The notes beneath the pieces were generated by a model. It saw only the letters and a list, made by a program, of their open reading frames with translations. It had not been told where the DNA came from and did not search any database. This document shows, one piece after another, positions 51,101 to 58,884 of a DNA stretch of 64,000 bases; position 1 is the first letter of the stretch; each line of letters opens with the position of its first letter. Source of the stretch: VRUE01 sp963704515 (GTDB lineage Bacteria; Actinomycetota; Thermoleophilia; Solirubrobacterales; 70-9); the NCBI GenBank assembly GCA_963704515.1, contig OY969913.1, forward strand, positions 2,294,001 to 2,358,000, read 5' to 3'. A program made the translations under genes and the position numbers.

Positions 51101-52729
51101 ATGCAGCACCAAGATAGCGATCAAGACGGCGGCGGCGCGATCCTCTACGCCGCCAAGTCCACCAAGGACGAGAAGGGCAGCAACAAGACTCAGCTCGCCG
51201 ATGGTCGGGCGTTTGCCGAGGCCCACAACCTAACCGTTGAGGGCGAGTACGCCGACGAGGACGCGAGCGCATACCACGGCAATCGCGGACCCGAACTTGA
51301 GGCGGCGCTAGACCACGCCGAACGGATCGGCGCCTGCATCGTCGTCCAGCACAGCGACCGCCTGGCGCGCGGCGACGGAGTACAGGCCCGGCACCTTGTC
51401 CAGCTAGTTCTAGACGCCAAGGCTCGCGGCGTACGCCTCCGCTCGACGGAAGATGACAGCTCACTTGAGAACGTCGTTATGGCGGCGGTCATGGGCGAGC
51501 GCAATACCGAGGACTCCCGCCGCAAGGGAGCAGCCGTCCGCGCCGGTATGGAGCGCAAGCGGCAGCGTGGCGAGTACATCGGCCACCGGCCCTATGGCTA
51601 TCGCTGGGAGCGCAACGCGGACGACGTTCGCGTGATCGTTCCCGACCCCGCCGAGGCCGCGATCATCCGCCGTATCTTCGCGGAATACCTCGCGGGCCGC
51701 TCCCAGAAGGCCATCAGCCGCGATCTCAGCCGCGACAAAGTCCCGAGCCATCGCGGCGGGCAATGGCATCCCGGCACGGTTCGGCTAATCCTCGCCCGCC
51801 CCCTCTACGCCGGATGGATTCCCGATGGCGCCGATGGCGTCCTTGAGGGCAAACACGAGCCGATCATCGACCGCGAGGATTGGGAAAAGGTGGCCGAACT
51901 TCGCAAGGCAAAGGCCCGGACTCACGGACGCGGCCGACCCGTCGCCGGACGACACATCTTCCGCAAAGGATTCCTCCGCTGCGGCATCTGCGGCGAGTCG
52001 ATGATCCCCCGCACGACTCCGAATCGCGCGAGCCCGCCACGCGAAACCTACGAGTGCTACGGCCATTGGCGCGACGTGGAGACGTGTTCGATGATGCCCG
52101 TCCAACGCGCCGACATTGATAGCGCCGTTCTGGCCTACTTCGAGCAAGTAGGTCTAGACCTAAACGCGACGCGCGACCAGCTCCGGTCGGCGTTGACTCA
52201 GAAGCTCGATGAGGCCCGCGCATTGCTGGCGGCAGCAGAACGCGACGCGGCCTCCGCCGCCCAACGCCTCGCCCGCGTGAAACGTGACTACACCAACGGC
52301 GATCTAACCGCCCCCGAGTGGCGCGAGCTGCGCGGCGAGCTTGAGCCCGAGGCCACCGCCGCAGAGGCCGAGGTTGAGAGGCTTCGGAAGGCAGTCACGG
52401 CCCATGAAGCCGAGACCGCCCTTGACGAAGCCGAGGCCGAGGTCGCGGCGCTACTGGACAGCATTCGCAGCACCGTGACCGGCAACGTCAAAGACAACGC
52501 GGGCATCCAAGCGGTAAGCGCCACGTTGCTCCGCCTGTTCGATCACTTCACCTACCACATCGGTATCCCGGCCGACGCAAACGTTGAGCTGATCGACACG
52601 GACTCTTGGATTGAGCCCACCATCGCATCCCGCGCCGTTGACGGATACGACGACGAAATGCGGCCCATCCTCCCCCGCGAACCGCTTGGTCAAGCGCCAA
52701 ACAATTACGTAGAAGGCTTGACGATGTAG
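51101..52729 (+). CDS. int: Large serine recombinase (ICE integrase)
   Basis: 542 aa. Resolvase domain with the nucleophile serine in LYAAKSTKDEKGSNKTQLA and IVVQHSDRLARGDGVQARHL. Recombinase domain from about residue 165 (YIGHRPYGYRW, GRSQKAISRDLSRDKVPS). Zinc ribbon RCGICGESM...CYGHW...ETCSM near 292-330, then a coiled coil (about 365-455). At the place of the usual Arg two residues before Ser there is Ala, a variant seen in an actinobacterial subgroup. The gene runs through attR: its last codons (T-M-stop) are host DNA, so the C-terminus changes on excision. Confidence 0.96.
   Translation: MQHQDSDQDGGGAILYAAKSTKDEKGSNKTQLADGRAFAEAHNLTVEGEYADEDASAYHGNRGPELEAALDHAERIGACIVVQHSDRLARGDGVQARHLVQLVLDAKARGVRLRSTEDDSSLENVVMAAVMGERNTEDSRRKGAAVRAGMERKRQRGEYIGHRPYGYRWERNADDVRVIVPDPAEAAIIRRIFAEYLAGRSQKAISRDLSRDKVPSHRGGQWHPGTVRLILARPLYAGWIPDGADGVLEGKHEPIIDREDWEKVAELRKAKARTHGRGRPVAGRHIFRKGFLRCGICGESMIPRTTPNRASPPRETYECYGHWRDVETCSMMPVQRADIDSAVLAYFEQVGLDLNATRDQLRSALTQKLDEARALLAAAERDAASAAQRLARVKRDYTNGDLTAPEWRELRGELEPEATAAEAEVERLRKAVTAHEAETALDEAEAEVAALLDSIRSTVTGNVKDNAGIQAVSATLLRLFDHFTYHIGIPADANVELIDTDSWIEPTIASRAVDGYDDEMRPILPREPLGQAPNNYVEGLTM
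52696..52720. other. attR with right att arm
   Basis: Arm GCCAAACAATT (52696-52706), 8 bp, core GGCTTG (52715-52720). Joined to the left end it gives an attP with 11-bp perfect inverted arms around a 24-bp centre whose middle dinucleotide is TT, inside the core. Confidence 0.92.
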
Positions 52730-53064
52730 TCGTCCGCCCCGAGCTCAAGTCCGCGCACCCGGTCGGCGTCGGCGCCGCGGCCGGTGAGGACGATCACCGG
52801 CAACGCCGGGTCGCAGCGCGAGCCTGCGCCATCGGCATCGCGGATCGCGCGCAGCACGTCGAGCCCGGAGGCGTCGGGCAGGCTCAGGTCAAGCAGCAGC
52901 AGATCGGGCTGGTTGAAGCGACAGAGCCGCAGCGCGTCGGCAGCGCTGGGCGCCGGCAGGGCGGCAAAACGGTCGGCGACCAGGTGGTCGCAGAGCAGCT
53001 CCAGCGTCGGGGTGTCGTCCTCACAGACGACCAGGCTGGCTATCTCACGTCGCTGGGGAAGCAT
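52705..53064 (-). pseudogene. Response regulator, receiver half (gene split by ICE)
   Basis: 119 codons: SLVVCEDDTPTLELL (acidic pocket), LLLLDLSLPDASGLDVL (phosphoacceptor Asp), PVIVLTGRG (Thr) and GADDYIVKP (Lys-Pro). After K-P two element-encoded residues and a stop follow. A stable but incomplete receiver (lacking helix 5) could still be made and could take phosphate from the kinase. It overlaps the end of the DUF192 gene, so the pre-insertion operon was DUF192-regulator-kinase-cpaB-cpaF-tadB-tadC. Confidence 0.93.
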
Positions 53065-53408
53065 CTGCGCCGTCTAAGGGCACAGCGACGAAATCTCACC
53101 CCCCCTTCGGCGGGAATCTCGAGAACCGCGTGCGCCCCGCGCTCAAAAAGCACGCGTCTTGCGGGAATCTGGCGGCGAGCCGAGAGGACCGCGCCGCGCG
53201 CGTCGAGGAAGAAGACGTCGAGCGCGAAGCGCATGCCGAAGGTGTGGACGCTGGCGCAGCGGGGGATCAGCAGCCCCGGCCCGGCGGCCTCGCGATCGAG
53301 GTGGGCGAGGCCGAGGAGGCGGGCGCGGCGGCCGGTCGCTACCGGCACCTCGAAGCCAAGGACGGTAGCGCGCGGCAGGTTGCGCAGGCGGCGGGCGATC
53401 ACACGCAC
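53040..53408 (-). CDS. DUF192 family protein
   Basis: 122 aa. ARRLRNLPRATVLG, GLLIPRCASVHTFGMRFALDV and RVLFERGAHAVLEIPAEG are the DUF192 pattern, including the strongly conserved H-T-F/G-M-R segment. Function unknown; small DUF192 proteins often accompany Tad pilus genes in actinobacteria, which fits the position at the head of this operon. Divergent from the PfkB gene, with about 50 bp between that must hold both promoters. Confidence 0.87.
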   Translation of the reverse strand: MRVIARRLRNLPRATVLGFEVPVATGRRARLLGLAHLDREAAGPGLLIPRCASVHTFGMRFALDVFFLDARGAVLSARRQIPARRVLFERGAHAVLEIPAEGGVRFRRCALRRRRCFPSDVR

Positions 53409-53457
53409 TCAAGTCCCGGCGGGCCGGATCTCGCCCCCCGGCGTTTAGCCTCCGTCC

Positions 53458-54393
53458 ATGTCCGGCGGCGGCAAAGTGACGGTCTTCGGCCCGCACCCGA
53501 TGCTCTCGATCACGGTCGAGGCGCTGACCAGCGAGGGCGGCGACGACATCCACGTGCACGCCGCCGGCCAGGGGGTCTGGGTGGCACGGATGGCCGCCGA
53601 GCTGGGCGCCGCGCCGGTCCTCTGCGGCTTCATCGGCGGCGAGACGGGGACGGTGCTGCGGCCGTTGCTGGAGCAGTTGGCGGTCGAGCTGCGCCTGGTC
53701 GAGACCAGCGAGGCAAGCGGTTGCTACGTGCACGACCGCCGCGGCGGCGAGCGGGTGCCGGTCGCCCAGAGCGCCTCGATGCCGCCCTCGCGCCATGAGA
53801 TCGACGAGCTCTTCTCGGGCGCCGTGGCCGCCGCGCTCGACTCGGCAGTGCTGGCGATCTGCAACCCCTACCCGTCCGAGGCGCTGCCGCTCGAACTCTA
53901 CGGGGACCTGGTCGCCGACGTGAAGGCGAACGGCACGCCGGTGGTCGTCGACCTCTCCCCGCCGCGGCTCGAAAGCGCCCTCGAGGGCGGTCCCGACCTG
54001 GTCAAGATCAACGACTGGGAGTTGGCCGGCTACGTCGAGGGCCCGGTCGACACCCCCGAGCGGATGCGCGCTGCCGCGCGGCGGCTGCTCGAGGCCGGCG
54101 CCGGCGCGGCGATCGTCACCCGCGCCGAGGAGCCGGCCCTGGTGCTGCGCGGCGACGACGCCTGGGAGCTGATCCCGCCCCGCTTCGAGCGCGGCTCACG
54201 CGAGGGCTGCGGCGACTCGATGATGGGCGGCCTCGCCGCCTGCATGGCCGCCGGCCGCGGCTGGGAGGAGACCCTGCGCCTCAGCGCCGCCGCCGGCGCC
54301 GCCAACTTCCTCCACGCCGGCCTCGGCACCGGCTCCCGCGGGGTCGTCGAGGACCTGGCGCGGCGGGTCGAGCTGCGGCGGGTCGACGGCTGA
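53458..54393 (+). CDS. PfkB-family sugar kinase
   Basis: 311 aa. N-terminal substrate region (GQGVWVARMAAELGAAPVLCG), a lid region, and the C-terminal PfkB signature REGCGDSMMGGLAACMAAG with the catalytic Asp and anion hole. LVKINDWELAGYVEG is also typical. The N-terminal GQGVWVAR resembles 1-phosphofructokinase and tagatose-6-phosphate kinase types, so the substrate may be a sugar phosphate; it cannot be fixed from sequence. Confidence 0.9.
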   Translation: MSGGGKVTVFGPHPMLSITVEALTSEGGDDIHVHAAGQGVWVARMAAELGAAPVLCGFIGGETGTVLRPLLEQLAVELRLVETSEASGCYVHDRRGGERVPVAQSASMPPSRHEIDELFSGAVAAALDSAVLAICNPYPSEALPLELYGDLVADVKANGTPVVVDLSPPRLESALEGGPDLVKINDWELAGYVEGPVDTPERMRAAARRLLEAGAGAAIVTRAEEPALVLRGDDAWELIPPRFERGSREGCGDSMMGGLAACMAAGRGWEETLRLSAAAGAANFLHAGLGTGSRGVVEDLARRVELRRVDG

Positions 54394-54436
54394 CGCGGGC
54401 GTGAGTGGGGCTTCAGGGTCCGAGGTGCCGGATGAC

Positions 54437-55168
54437 CTAGATATCTGGGCCGAAGGGGAGCTGGAACTCGTGGCCTTCGACGATTGCTTTTGGTGCTTCG
54501 TTGCGCATCCACTCCAGGTGCGGGGCAACGGCCTCGATCCCGGCCAGGCGCTCGAAGGCCTCGCGCATGTGCAGCGGGCGACCACCGTGGGAGGAGTGGG
54601 CGTCGCTGCTGAGGACGTGGACCAGGCTCGCCTCGGCGAGGGCGGTCATGCCGGCAGCGGTCTGCTCGCGCAGGAAGAAGTCGGCCGTTGCCTGGACCAG
54701 GGCGCCGGCGGCGATCAGCGCCGCGATCCGCTCGTACATGTCGGCCGAGAGGTGGCGCTCGGGGTGGGCGATCAGCGCCCGGTGGCCGCGCTCGGCCAGG
54801 TGGGCGACCCGGGCCAGCAGCGTGTCGGTGAGCGGGCCCGGCGCGGGCTCGAGCAGGATCCAGCGCCCAGCGCCGAGCGCGACCAGCCCCAGCTCCTCCT
54901 CGCTCAGGCCCTCGACCGCCGTCTCCGCCACCTCGCCGCCCGACAGCACGGTCACCGGAAGCCCCTCCTCGCGCAGCCGCGCGTTGAGCGCCTCGACCCG
55001 CCCGGCGACCTCCTCGATCCGCACGTCGTGGTCGTGGCGGATGTGCGGCGTCGCGCAGACCCGCTCGATCCCGTCGTTGACCGCCTGTCGCGCCAGGCCG
55101 AGGCTGTCCTCGAGGTCGAGCGCGCCGTCGTCGAGCGCCGGAAGGATGTGGCAGTGCAGGTCGATCAA
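54437..55168 (-). CDS. PHP-domain phosphoesterase (CpsB/CapC-type tyrosine phosphatase)
   Basis: 243 aa. It begins DLHCHILPALDDGALDLED with the metal ligands, then CATPHIRHD, ALIAHPERHLSADMYERIAA and VHVLSSDAHSSHGGRP. These fit manganese-dependent CpsB/CapC phosphatases that act on tyrosine kinases of capsule synthesis, but no capsule genes are nearby. Converges with the PfkB gene. Confidence 0.88.
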   Translation of the reverse strand: MIDLHCHILPALDDGALDLEDSLGLARQAVNDGIERVCATPHIRHDHDVRIEEVAGRVEALNARLREEGLPVTVLSGGEVAETAVEGLSEEELGLVALGAGRWILLEPAPGPLTDTLLARVAHLAERGHRALIAHPERHLSADMYERIAALIAAGALVQATADFFLREQTAAGMTALAEASLVHVLSSDAHSSHGGRPLHMREAFERLAGIEAVAPHLEWMRNEAPKAIVEGHEFQLPFGPDI

Positions 55169-55278
55169 GGTGCAAACAGCGTTTCAGGCACGGGCGGGCA
55201 CTGGCATCGGACTACGATCACCGGCATGATCCAGCACCTGCTCCCGCCGGGATTGCGAGAGCGGATGGGCTTCAACCG

Positions 55279-55746
55279 ATGGACAAGAAAACGACCCGCC
55301 GAGGGAACTACGAGTCTGGCTCCGATTACGTGCTCGAGTATGGGGAGCTGCGCTTCGCCTTCAACGAGGAGGATTTCGGCCAGCGGGTCGAGCAGGCCGC
55401 GGTCAAACTCGGCTTCGTCCACCAGGGCCTCAGTCAGGGCGAGCTCGAAGATCTGCTCGACCTCTGCGTCAGCGGCGAGATCGCCGAGCCCAGCTCGCGC
55501 CTCGGCGAGCACATCAACGAGAACTGGGACGACCTCGTCGGCCCCGCCAACCGCAGCCTCGTCCACTGGCTGCGCCGGCTCGTCTTCCGCGGCGCCTGGC
55601 TCGACCAGCGGGTCAAGGAGGGTGAGCTCGACATCGTCTTCGACGAGCGCACCCAGACCTTCGGCTACGTGCAGCCCGAGCGCAGCTCCGAGCTGATCGA
55701 GCTCAGCAAAGAGCCGAGCTGGCGTCGGATCGCCTACCGGCGCTAG
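55279..55746 (+). CDS. Hypothetical protein
   Basis: 155 aa, acidic and soluble. Contents include GSDYVLEYGELRFAFNEEDFG, CVSGEIAEPSSRLGEHINENW and FDERTQTFGYVQPERSSEL. No membrane segment or known motif. It overlaps the stop of the Rho-like gene (convergent) by four bases. I do not recognise the family. Confidence 0.75.
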   Translation: MDKKTTRRGNYESGSDYVLEYGELRFAFNEEDFGQRVEQAAVKLGFVHQGLSQGELEDLLDLCVSGEIAEPSSRLGEHINENWDDLVGPANRSLVHWLRRLVFRGAWLDQRVKEGELDIVFDERTQTFGYVQPERSSELIELSKEPSWRRIAYRR

Positions 55747-56519
55747 GCCGAACGCTCGAGCGCGGCGATAACCGTCAGCGAGCCCTTCGCCTGAGAGAGA
55801 CCGGCGTCGAAGATCTCTTTGGCGACGTCGACGTCCTCGAGGCGGGTGAGCGAGTCGACGATCAGGGTGACGTCATCGCCGGACTCGGCACGGCGAACGG
55901 CCTGGGCCACGGCGTCGCTGGCGTGGCGGGCCTGGGCGGCGACGACCAGCTCGGCCCGCGGGGCCTCGCGCTTCCAGTCGGCCAGCTCCTCGGGGCCGGG
56001 GTCGATCAGCAGGGCGATCGAGCCGTCCGCCAGCTCGCCGGCGATCTCGCGCAGCAGCGTCGTGCAGGCGGCGCGACTCTCGCCGTAGACGAGGGCCTGA
56101 CGGCCGGGCGGCGGGGTAAGCAGGTCCTGAACGCTGAGCCCCTTGCTGCGCCGGCCGAAGCGGCGACGGCGGCGTTTGCGTTTGGGGCGCTCGGACTCGG
56201 ACTCGGCCGCCGCGGGCGCCGGCTGGCGCTCTTCGGGGGCCGGCTCGGCCGGCTTCGCCGTCTCCTCGCGCTTCGGGCGCTCGCGGCGGGGGCGAGGCGG
56301 GCGCTCCCGCTCGCCGCGCTCGCGGCGGGGGCGAGGCGGGCGCTCGCGGCTGGCGGGCTTCTCGCCGCCACCCGAGCGGTCCTTGCCGCCCTGCTCGCCG
56401 CCGGCCAGCTGCTCGATCAGCTCCTCGCGGCGCAGCATCCGGTATTTGGGGACGCCGGCCTCGGCGGCGAGGGCGTGCAGCTCGGCGATGTGCTTGGACT
56501 CCAGCTCAGTCTTGTTCAT
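55743..56519 (-). CDS. Rho-like protein with degenerate P-loop
   Basis: 258 aa. N-terminal Rho_N/SAP-like domain (KHIAELHALAAEAGVPKYRM, LRREELIEQLAGG), a charged Arg/Pro/Glu linker with RERPPRPRRERGE repeated twice, then a domain following the layout of the Rho ATPase: SVQDLLTPPPGRQALVYGES, LADGSIALLIDPGPEELADW and GDDVTLIVDSLTRLEDVD. Where Rho has a P-loop (G-x-x-K-A-G-K-T) it has GESRAACTT, without Lys. It is probably not an ATPase motor and may modulate Rho or bind RNA. Five other genes with glpD follow unrelated functions. Confidence 0.78.
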   Translation of the reverse strand: MNKTELESKHIAELHALAAEAGVPKYRMLRREELIEQLAGGEQGGKDRSGGGEKPASRERPPRPRRERGERERPPRPRRERPKREETAKPAEPAPEERQPAPAAAESESERPKRKRRRRRFGRRSKGLSVQDLLTPPPGRQALVYGESRAACTTLLREIAGELADGSIALLIDPGPEELADWKREAPRAELVVAAQARHASDAVAQAVRRAESGDDVTLIVDSLTRLEDVDVAKEIFDAGLSQAKGSLTVIAALERSA

Positions 56520-56531
56520 TGACGCGGCAGG

Positions 56532-58223
56532 TTATTGGAGCGACTCGGCGGGCGATCCGGCGACGTCGACCCCGGCCTCGGCCATCGCCGCCGGCCAGGC
56601 CTCCGCCTCGCGCTTGACCTGGCGCCGCGACCAGCCCAGCTCGGCCCCCAGCGCCGCCGCCACCGCTCGCGCCGGGCCGGGCTCGCGGAGCGCCGGCGCC
56701 GCCAGCAGGCCGAGGCGCGTGCGGCGCAGCAGCACGTCGGCGACGCCGCGCGCCTGCTCGTGGCGGGCGGCGATCGTCGCCTCGGCGAGCAGGTCGGGAT
56801 GACCGGGCACGATCGGCTCGGCCAGCGCGGCGTCCTCGCGGGCCAGCGCCAGCACCTTGCGCGCCGCGTGCCCGTAGCGGAAGGCGAGCTGGGCGACCGC
56901 ATCCTCGCCGACCCCGGCGGGCACCTCCAGGTCCTCGGGCCGCGCCTCCATCCCCAGTGGGATCTCGGCCGTGTGGCAGGGTGCATCGCGCCCCTCGCGC
57001 TCGACCAGCCGGTCGACGGTCTGCTTCGCCATCCGCCGCCAGGTGGTCAGCTTGCCGCCGGTGATCGTCAGCATCCCCGAGGAGGTCTCGTAGAGCTCGG
57101 CGCGGCGCGAGATGTCGACCGACTTCTGCGGGTCGCCGGTCGAGATCAGCGGCCGCACCCCGGCGTAGGCGCCGACCAGGTCGCCGGCGCCGAGCGCGGT
57201 GCCGAAGAACTCGTTCACCGCGTCGAGCAGGTAGGCGACGTCCTCGCCGGCCGGGCGCGGCTGGTCGATGTCGCCCTCGTAGGCGTTGTCGGTGGTGCCG
57301 ACCAGGGTCCGCCCGTACCAGGGCAGGGCGAAGATCGCCCGCCCCTCGCCGGCCGGCACGATGCAGGCCGCCTCGCCGGTCGCCAGGTCGGCGCGGTCGA
57401 GCAGCAGGTGGGTGCCGCGGCTCGGCGAGATGCGCGGCACGTCCTCCTCCCCGACCGTCTCCTCGGGCCGGATGCGGTCGGCGAAGACGCCGGTCGCGTT
57501 GATCACGTTGTCGGCCTCGACCTCGATCCGCTCGCCCGAGGAGGCCTCGACGAAGGCGACCCCGGCGGCGCGCCCGCCCCGCTCCAGCACCTCGACCACC
57601 TCCGCCCCGTTCAGCATCGTCGCCCCGTAGCGCTCGGCCTCGCCGAGCACGGTCAGCACGAGGCGCACGTCGTCGGTCTGGCAGTCGTAGAAGAGGTAGG
57701 CGTTCTTCGGCTCGCGCGGGGTCAGCGCCGGCACCATCTCGACCACCTCCTCGGCGTCGATCATCCGGTGGCGGTCCGGCGACCAGTAGAAGTCCTCGTC
57801 CTCCTCCTTGGCGGCGCGCATCTCGGCGCGGCTGCGGCCAACCCGCGTGGTCGCCATCACGTCGTACATGTTGAGCGCGAGGCCGAGCCGCCGGTCGCGA
57901 CGCTGGTCGGCGAAGTCGGGAACGAGGAAGGGCGTCGGGTAGACCAGGTGCGGCGCCAGCTGGACCATCAGCTGGCGCTCGAGCAGGGCCTCGCGGACCA
58001 GGCCGAGGTCGAGGTTCTGCAGGTAGCGCAAGCCGCCGTGGACCATCTTCGAGGAGCGGCTGGATGTCCCTTCGGCGTAGTCGCCGCGCTCCAGCAGGGC
58101 GACCGAGTAGCCGCGCGAGGCGGCGTCGAGGGCGACCCCGGCGCCGGTGATCCCGCCGCCGATCACGAGCACCTCGAAGCGCTGCCCGGCGATCGCCTCG
58201 ATGGCGGCGGCGCGCGAGAGCAT
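56532..58223 (-). CDS. glpD: Aerobic glycerol-3-phosphate dehydrogenase
   Basis: 563 aa flavoprotein. FAD loop VLVIGGGITGAGVALDAASRG (about residues 19-39; segment shortened), then SSRSSKMVHGGLRYLQ, SPSRGTHLLLDRAD and GKLTTWRRMAKQTVDRL. It oxidises glycerol-3-phosphate to DHAP and feeds the quinone pool. The start overlaps the nitroreductase stop (TGATG), so the two genes are coupled. Confidence 0.96.
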   Translation of the reverse strand: MLSRAAAIEAIAGQRFEVLVIGGGITGAGVALDAASRGYSVALLERGDYAEGTSSRSSKMVHGGLRYLQNLDLGLVREALLERQLMVQLAPHLVYPTPFLVPDFADQRRDRRLGLALNMYDVMATTRVGRSRAEMRAAKEEDEDFYWSPDRHRMIDAEEVVEMVPALTPREPKNAYLFYDCQTDDVRLVLTVLGEAERYGATMLNGAEVVEVLERGGRAAGVAFVEASSGERIEVEADNVINATGVFADRIRPEETVGEEDVPRISPSRGTHLLLDRADLATGEAACIVPAGEGRAIFALPWYGRTLVGTTDNAYEGDIDQPRPAGEDVAYLLDAVNEFFGTALGAGDLVGAYAGVRPLISTGDPQKSVDISRRAELYETSSGMLTITGGKLTTWRRMAKQTVDRLVEREGRDAPCHTAEIPLGMEARPEDLEVPAGVGEDAVAQLAFRYGHAARKVLALAREDAALAEPIVPGHPDLLAEATIAARHEQARGVADVLLRRTRLGLLAAPALREPGPARAVAAALGAELGWSRRQVKREAEAWPAAMAEAGVDVAGSPAESLQ

Positions 58224-58732
58224 CAGTCGAGGAAGGCGGTCGCCTGCTCGACCGGCGGTCGCTCGGGCGGGTCCTTCTCCTGTCGCGGCCGGCCGAGGTG
58301 CAGGAGGCCGACGAAGCGCTCGGAGCCGGGCAGGCCGACGGCGCCGCGCCCGCCCTGGGAGCGCAGCAGGCCGGGGGTGCGCCAGTAACCGGCGAGGCCG
58401 CGGGCGTGGGCGCCGAGCAGGACGATGTAGGAGGCGACGGCGGTCGCGTGCAGGTCCTCCTCGTTCTGCACCGGGTCGGCGCCGAGCGCGCAGGAGACGA
58501 CGATCAGGGTCGGGGCGCGGTCGAGCTTGGCAGCGCCCTCCGGGCCGGCGATCTCCTTCAGCCGCGCCAGCGCCCGCGGCCCGACCACGCGGAAGCGCCA
58601 GGGCGCGGTCAGATGGTGATTGGGCGCCCAGCGGGCGAGCTCGAGCAGCCCGAGGATCTCCTCGCGCGAGAGCGGCTCGGGCCCGAAGGCCTTGTGCGTG
58701 CGCCGCGTACGAATCGCGGTCTCGACGTCCAC
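58223..58732 (-). CDS. Nitroreductase-family oxidoreductase
   Basis: 169 aa from GTG 58732 (DVETAIRTRRTHKAFGPEPL). RTRRTHKAF at the FMN phosphate site, LARWAPNHHLTAPWRFRVV and GYWRTPGLL fit the nitroreductase fold, an FMN enzyme that reduces nitro groups or quinones. Slightly short but complete. It follows a pair of palindromic repeats and precedes glpD. Confidence 0.87.
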   Translation of the reverse strand: MDVETAIRTRRTHKAFGPEPLSREEILGLLELARWAPNHHLTAPWRFRVVGPRALARLKEIAGPEGAAKLDRAPTLIVVSCALGADPVQNEEDLHATAVASYIVLLGAHARGLAGYWRTPGLLRSQGGRGAVGLPGSERFVGLLHLGRPRQEKDPPERPPVEQATAFLD

Positions 58733-58757
58733 GCCCCCAACATAGCCACCCAGCCGC

Positions 58758-58879
58758 AGGTGTAACGCCTTGTGGATGTATGACAGCGACAAAACGTTAC
58801 GCCGAGGGCGGCTGGCGATCCCGGTTGCTGGGGCGTAACGCGTTGTTCTCGTATGCGGACCGAAAAACGTTGCACCCGG
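58758..58879. repeat. Pair of GTAACGC palindromic repeats
   Basis: Two units starting at 58758 and 58828, 70 bp apart. Each runs from GGYGTAACGC to CGTTRCRCC over about 50 bp and is an imperfect palindrome. The first contains TTGTGGATG like the copies at 62770 and 62842. The pair fills most of the gap between the ecfS-like gene and the nitroreductase. Confidence 0.82.
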
Positions 58880-58884
58880 AGCCG

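Larger units (their letters stand above)
27601..52719. mobile_element. Integrative and conjugative element, about 25.1 kb, inserted in a response regulator gene
   Basis: The boundaries come from the split regulator and the shared core GGCTTG (27596-27601 and 52715-52720), a repeat distance of 25,119 bp. Inside are a serine integrase at the right end, MobF relaxase, coupling protein, a T4SS set of actinobacterial type (SCO6880-like), VirB1-like muramidase, SSB and cargo (GGDEF, HTH, MFS). Base and codon use are clearly less GC-biased than in the flanking dcw, tad and glpD genes. The gene set appears complete for self-transfer by a T4SS mechanism; activity is inferred. Confidence 0.95.

Noticed and set aside
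27232..53064. Idea that the regulator halves are two independent genes or a sequencing frameshift
   Set aside because: They are 25 kb apart, flank an integrase with matching att arms, and fuse exactly in frame at the shared core.
53130..53798. Plus-strand frame across DUF192 and PfkB start
   Set aside because: Shadow of the DUF192 gene that runs into the PfkB gene in the wrong frame.
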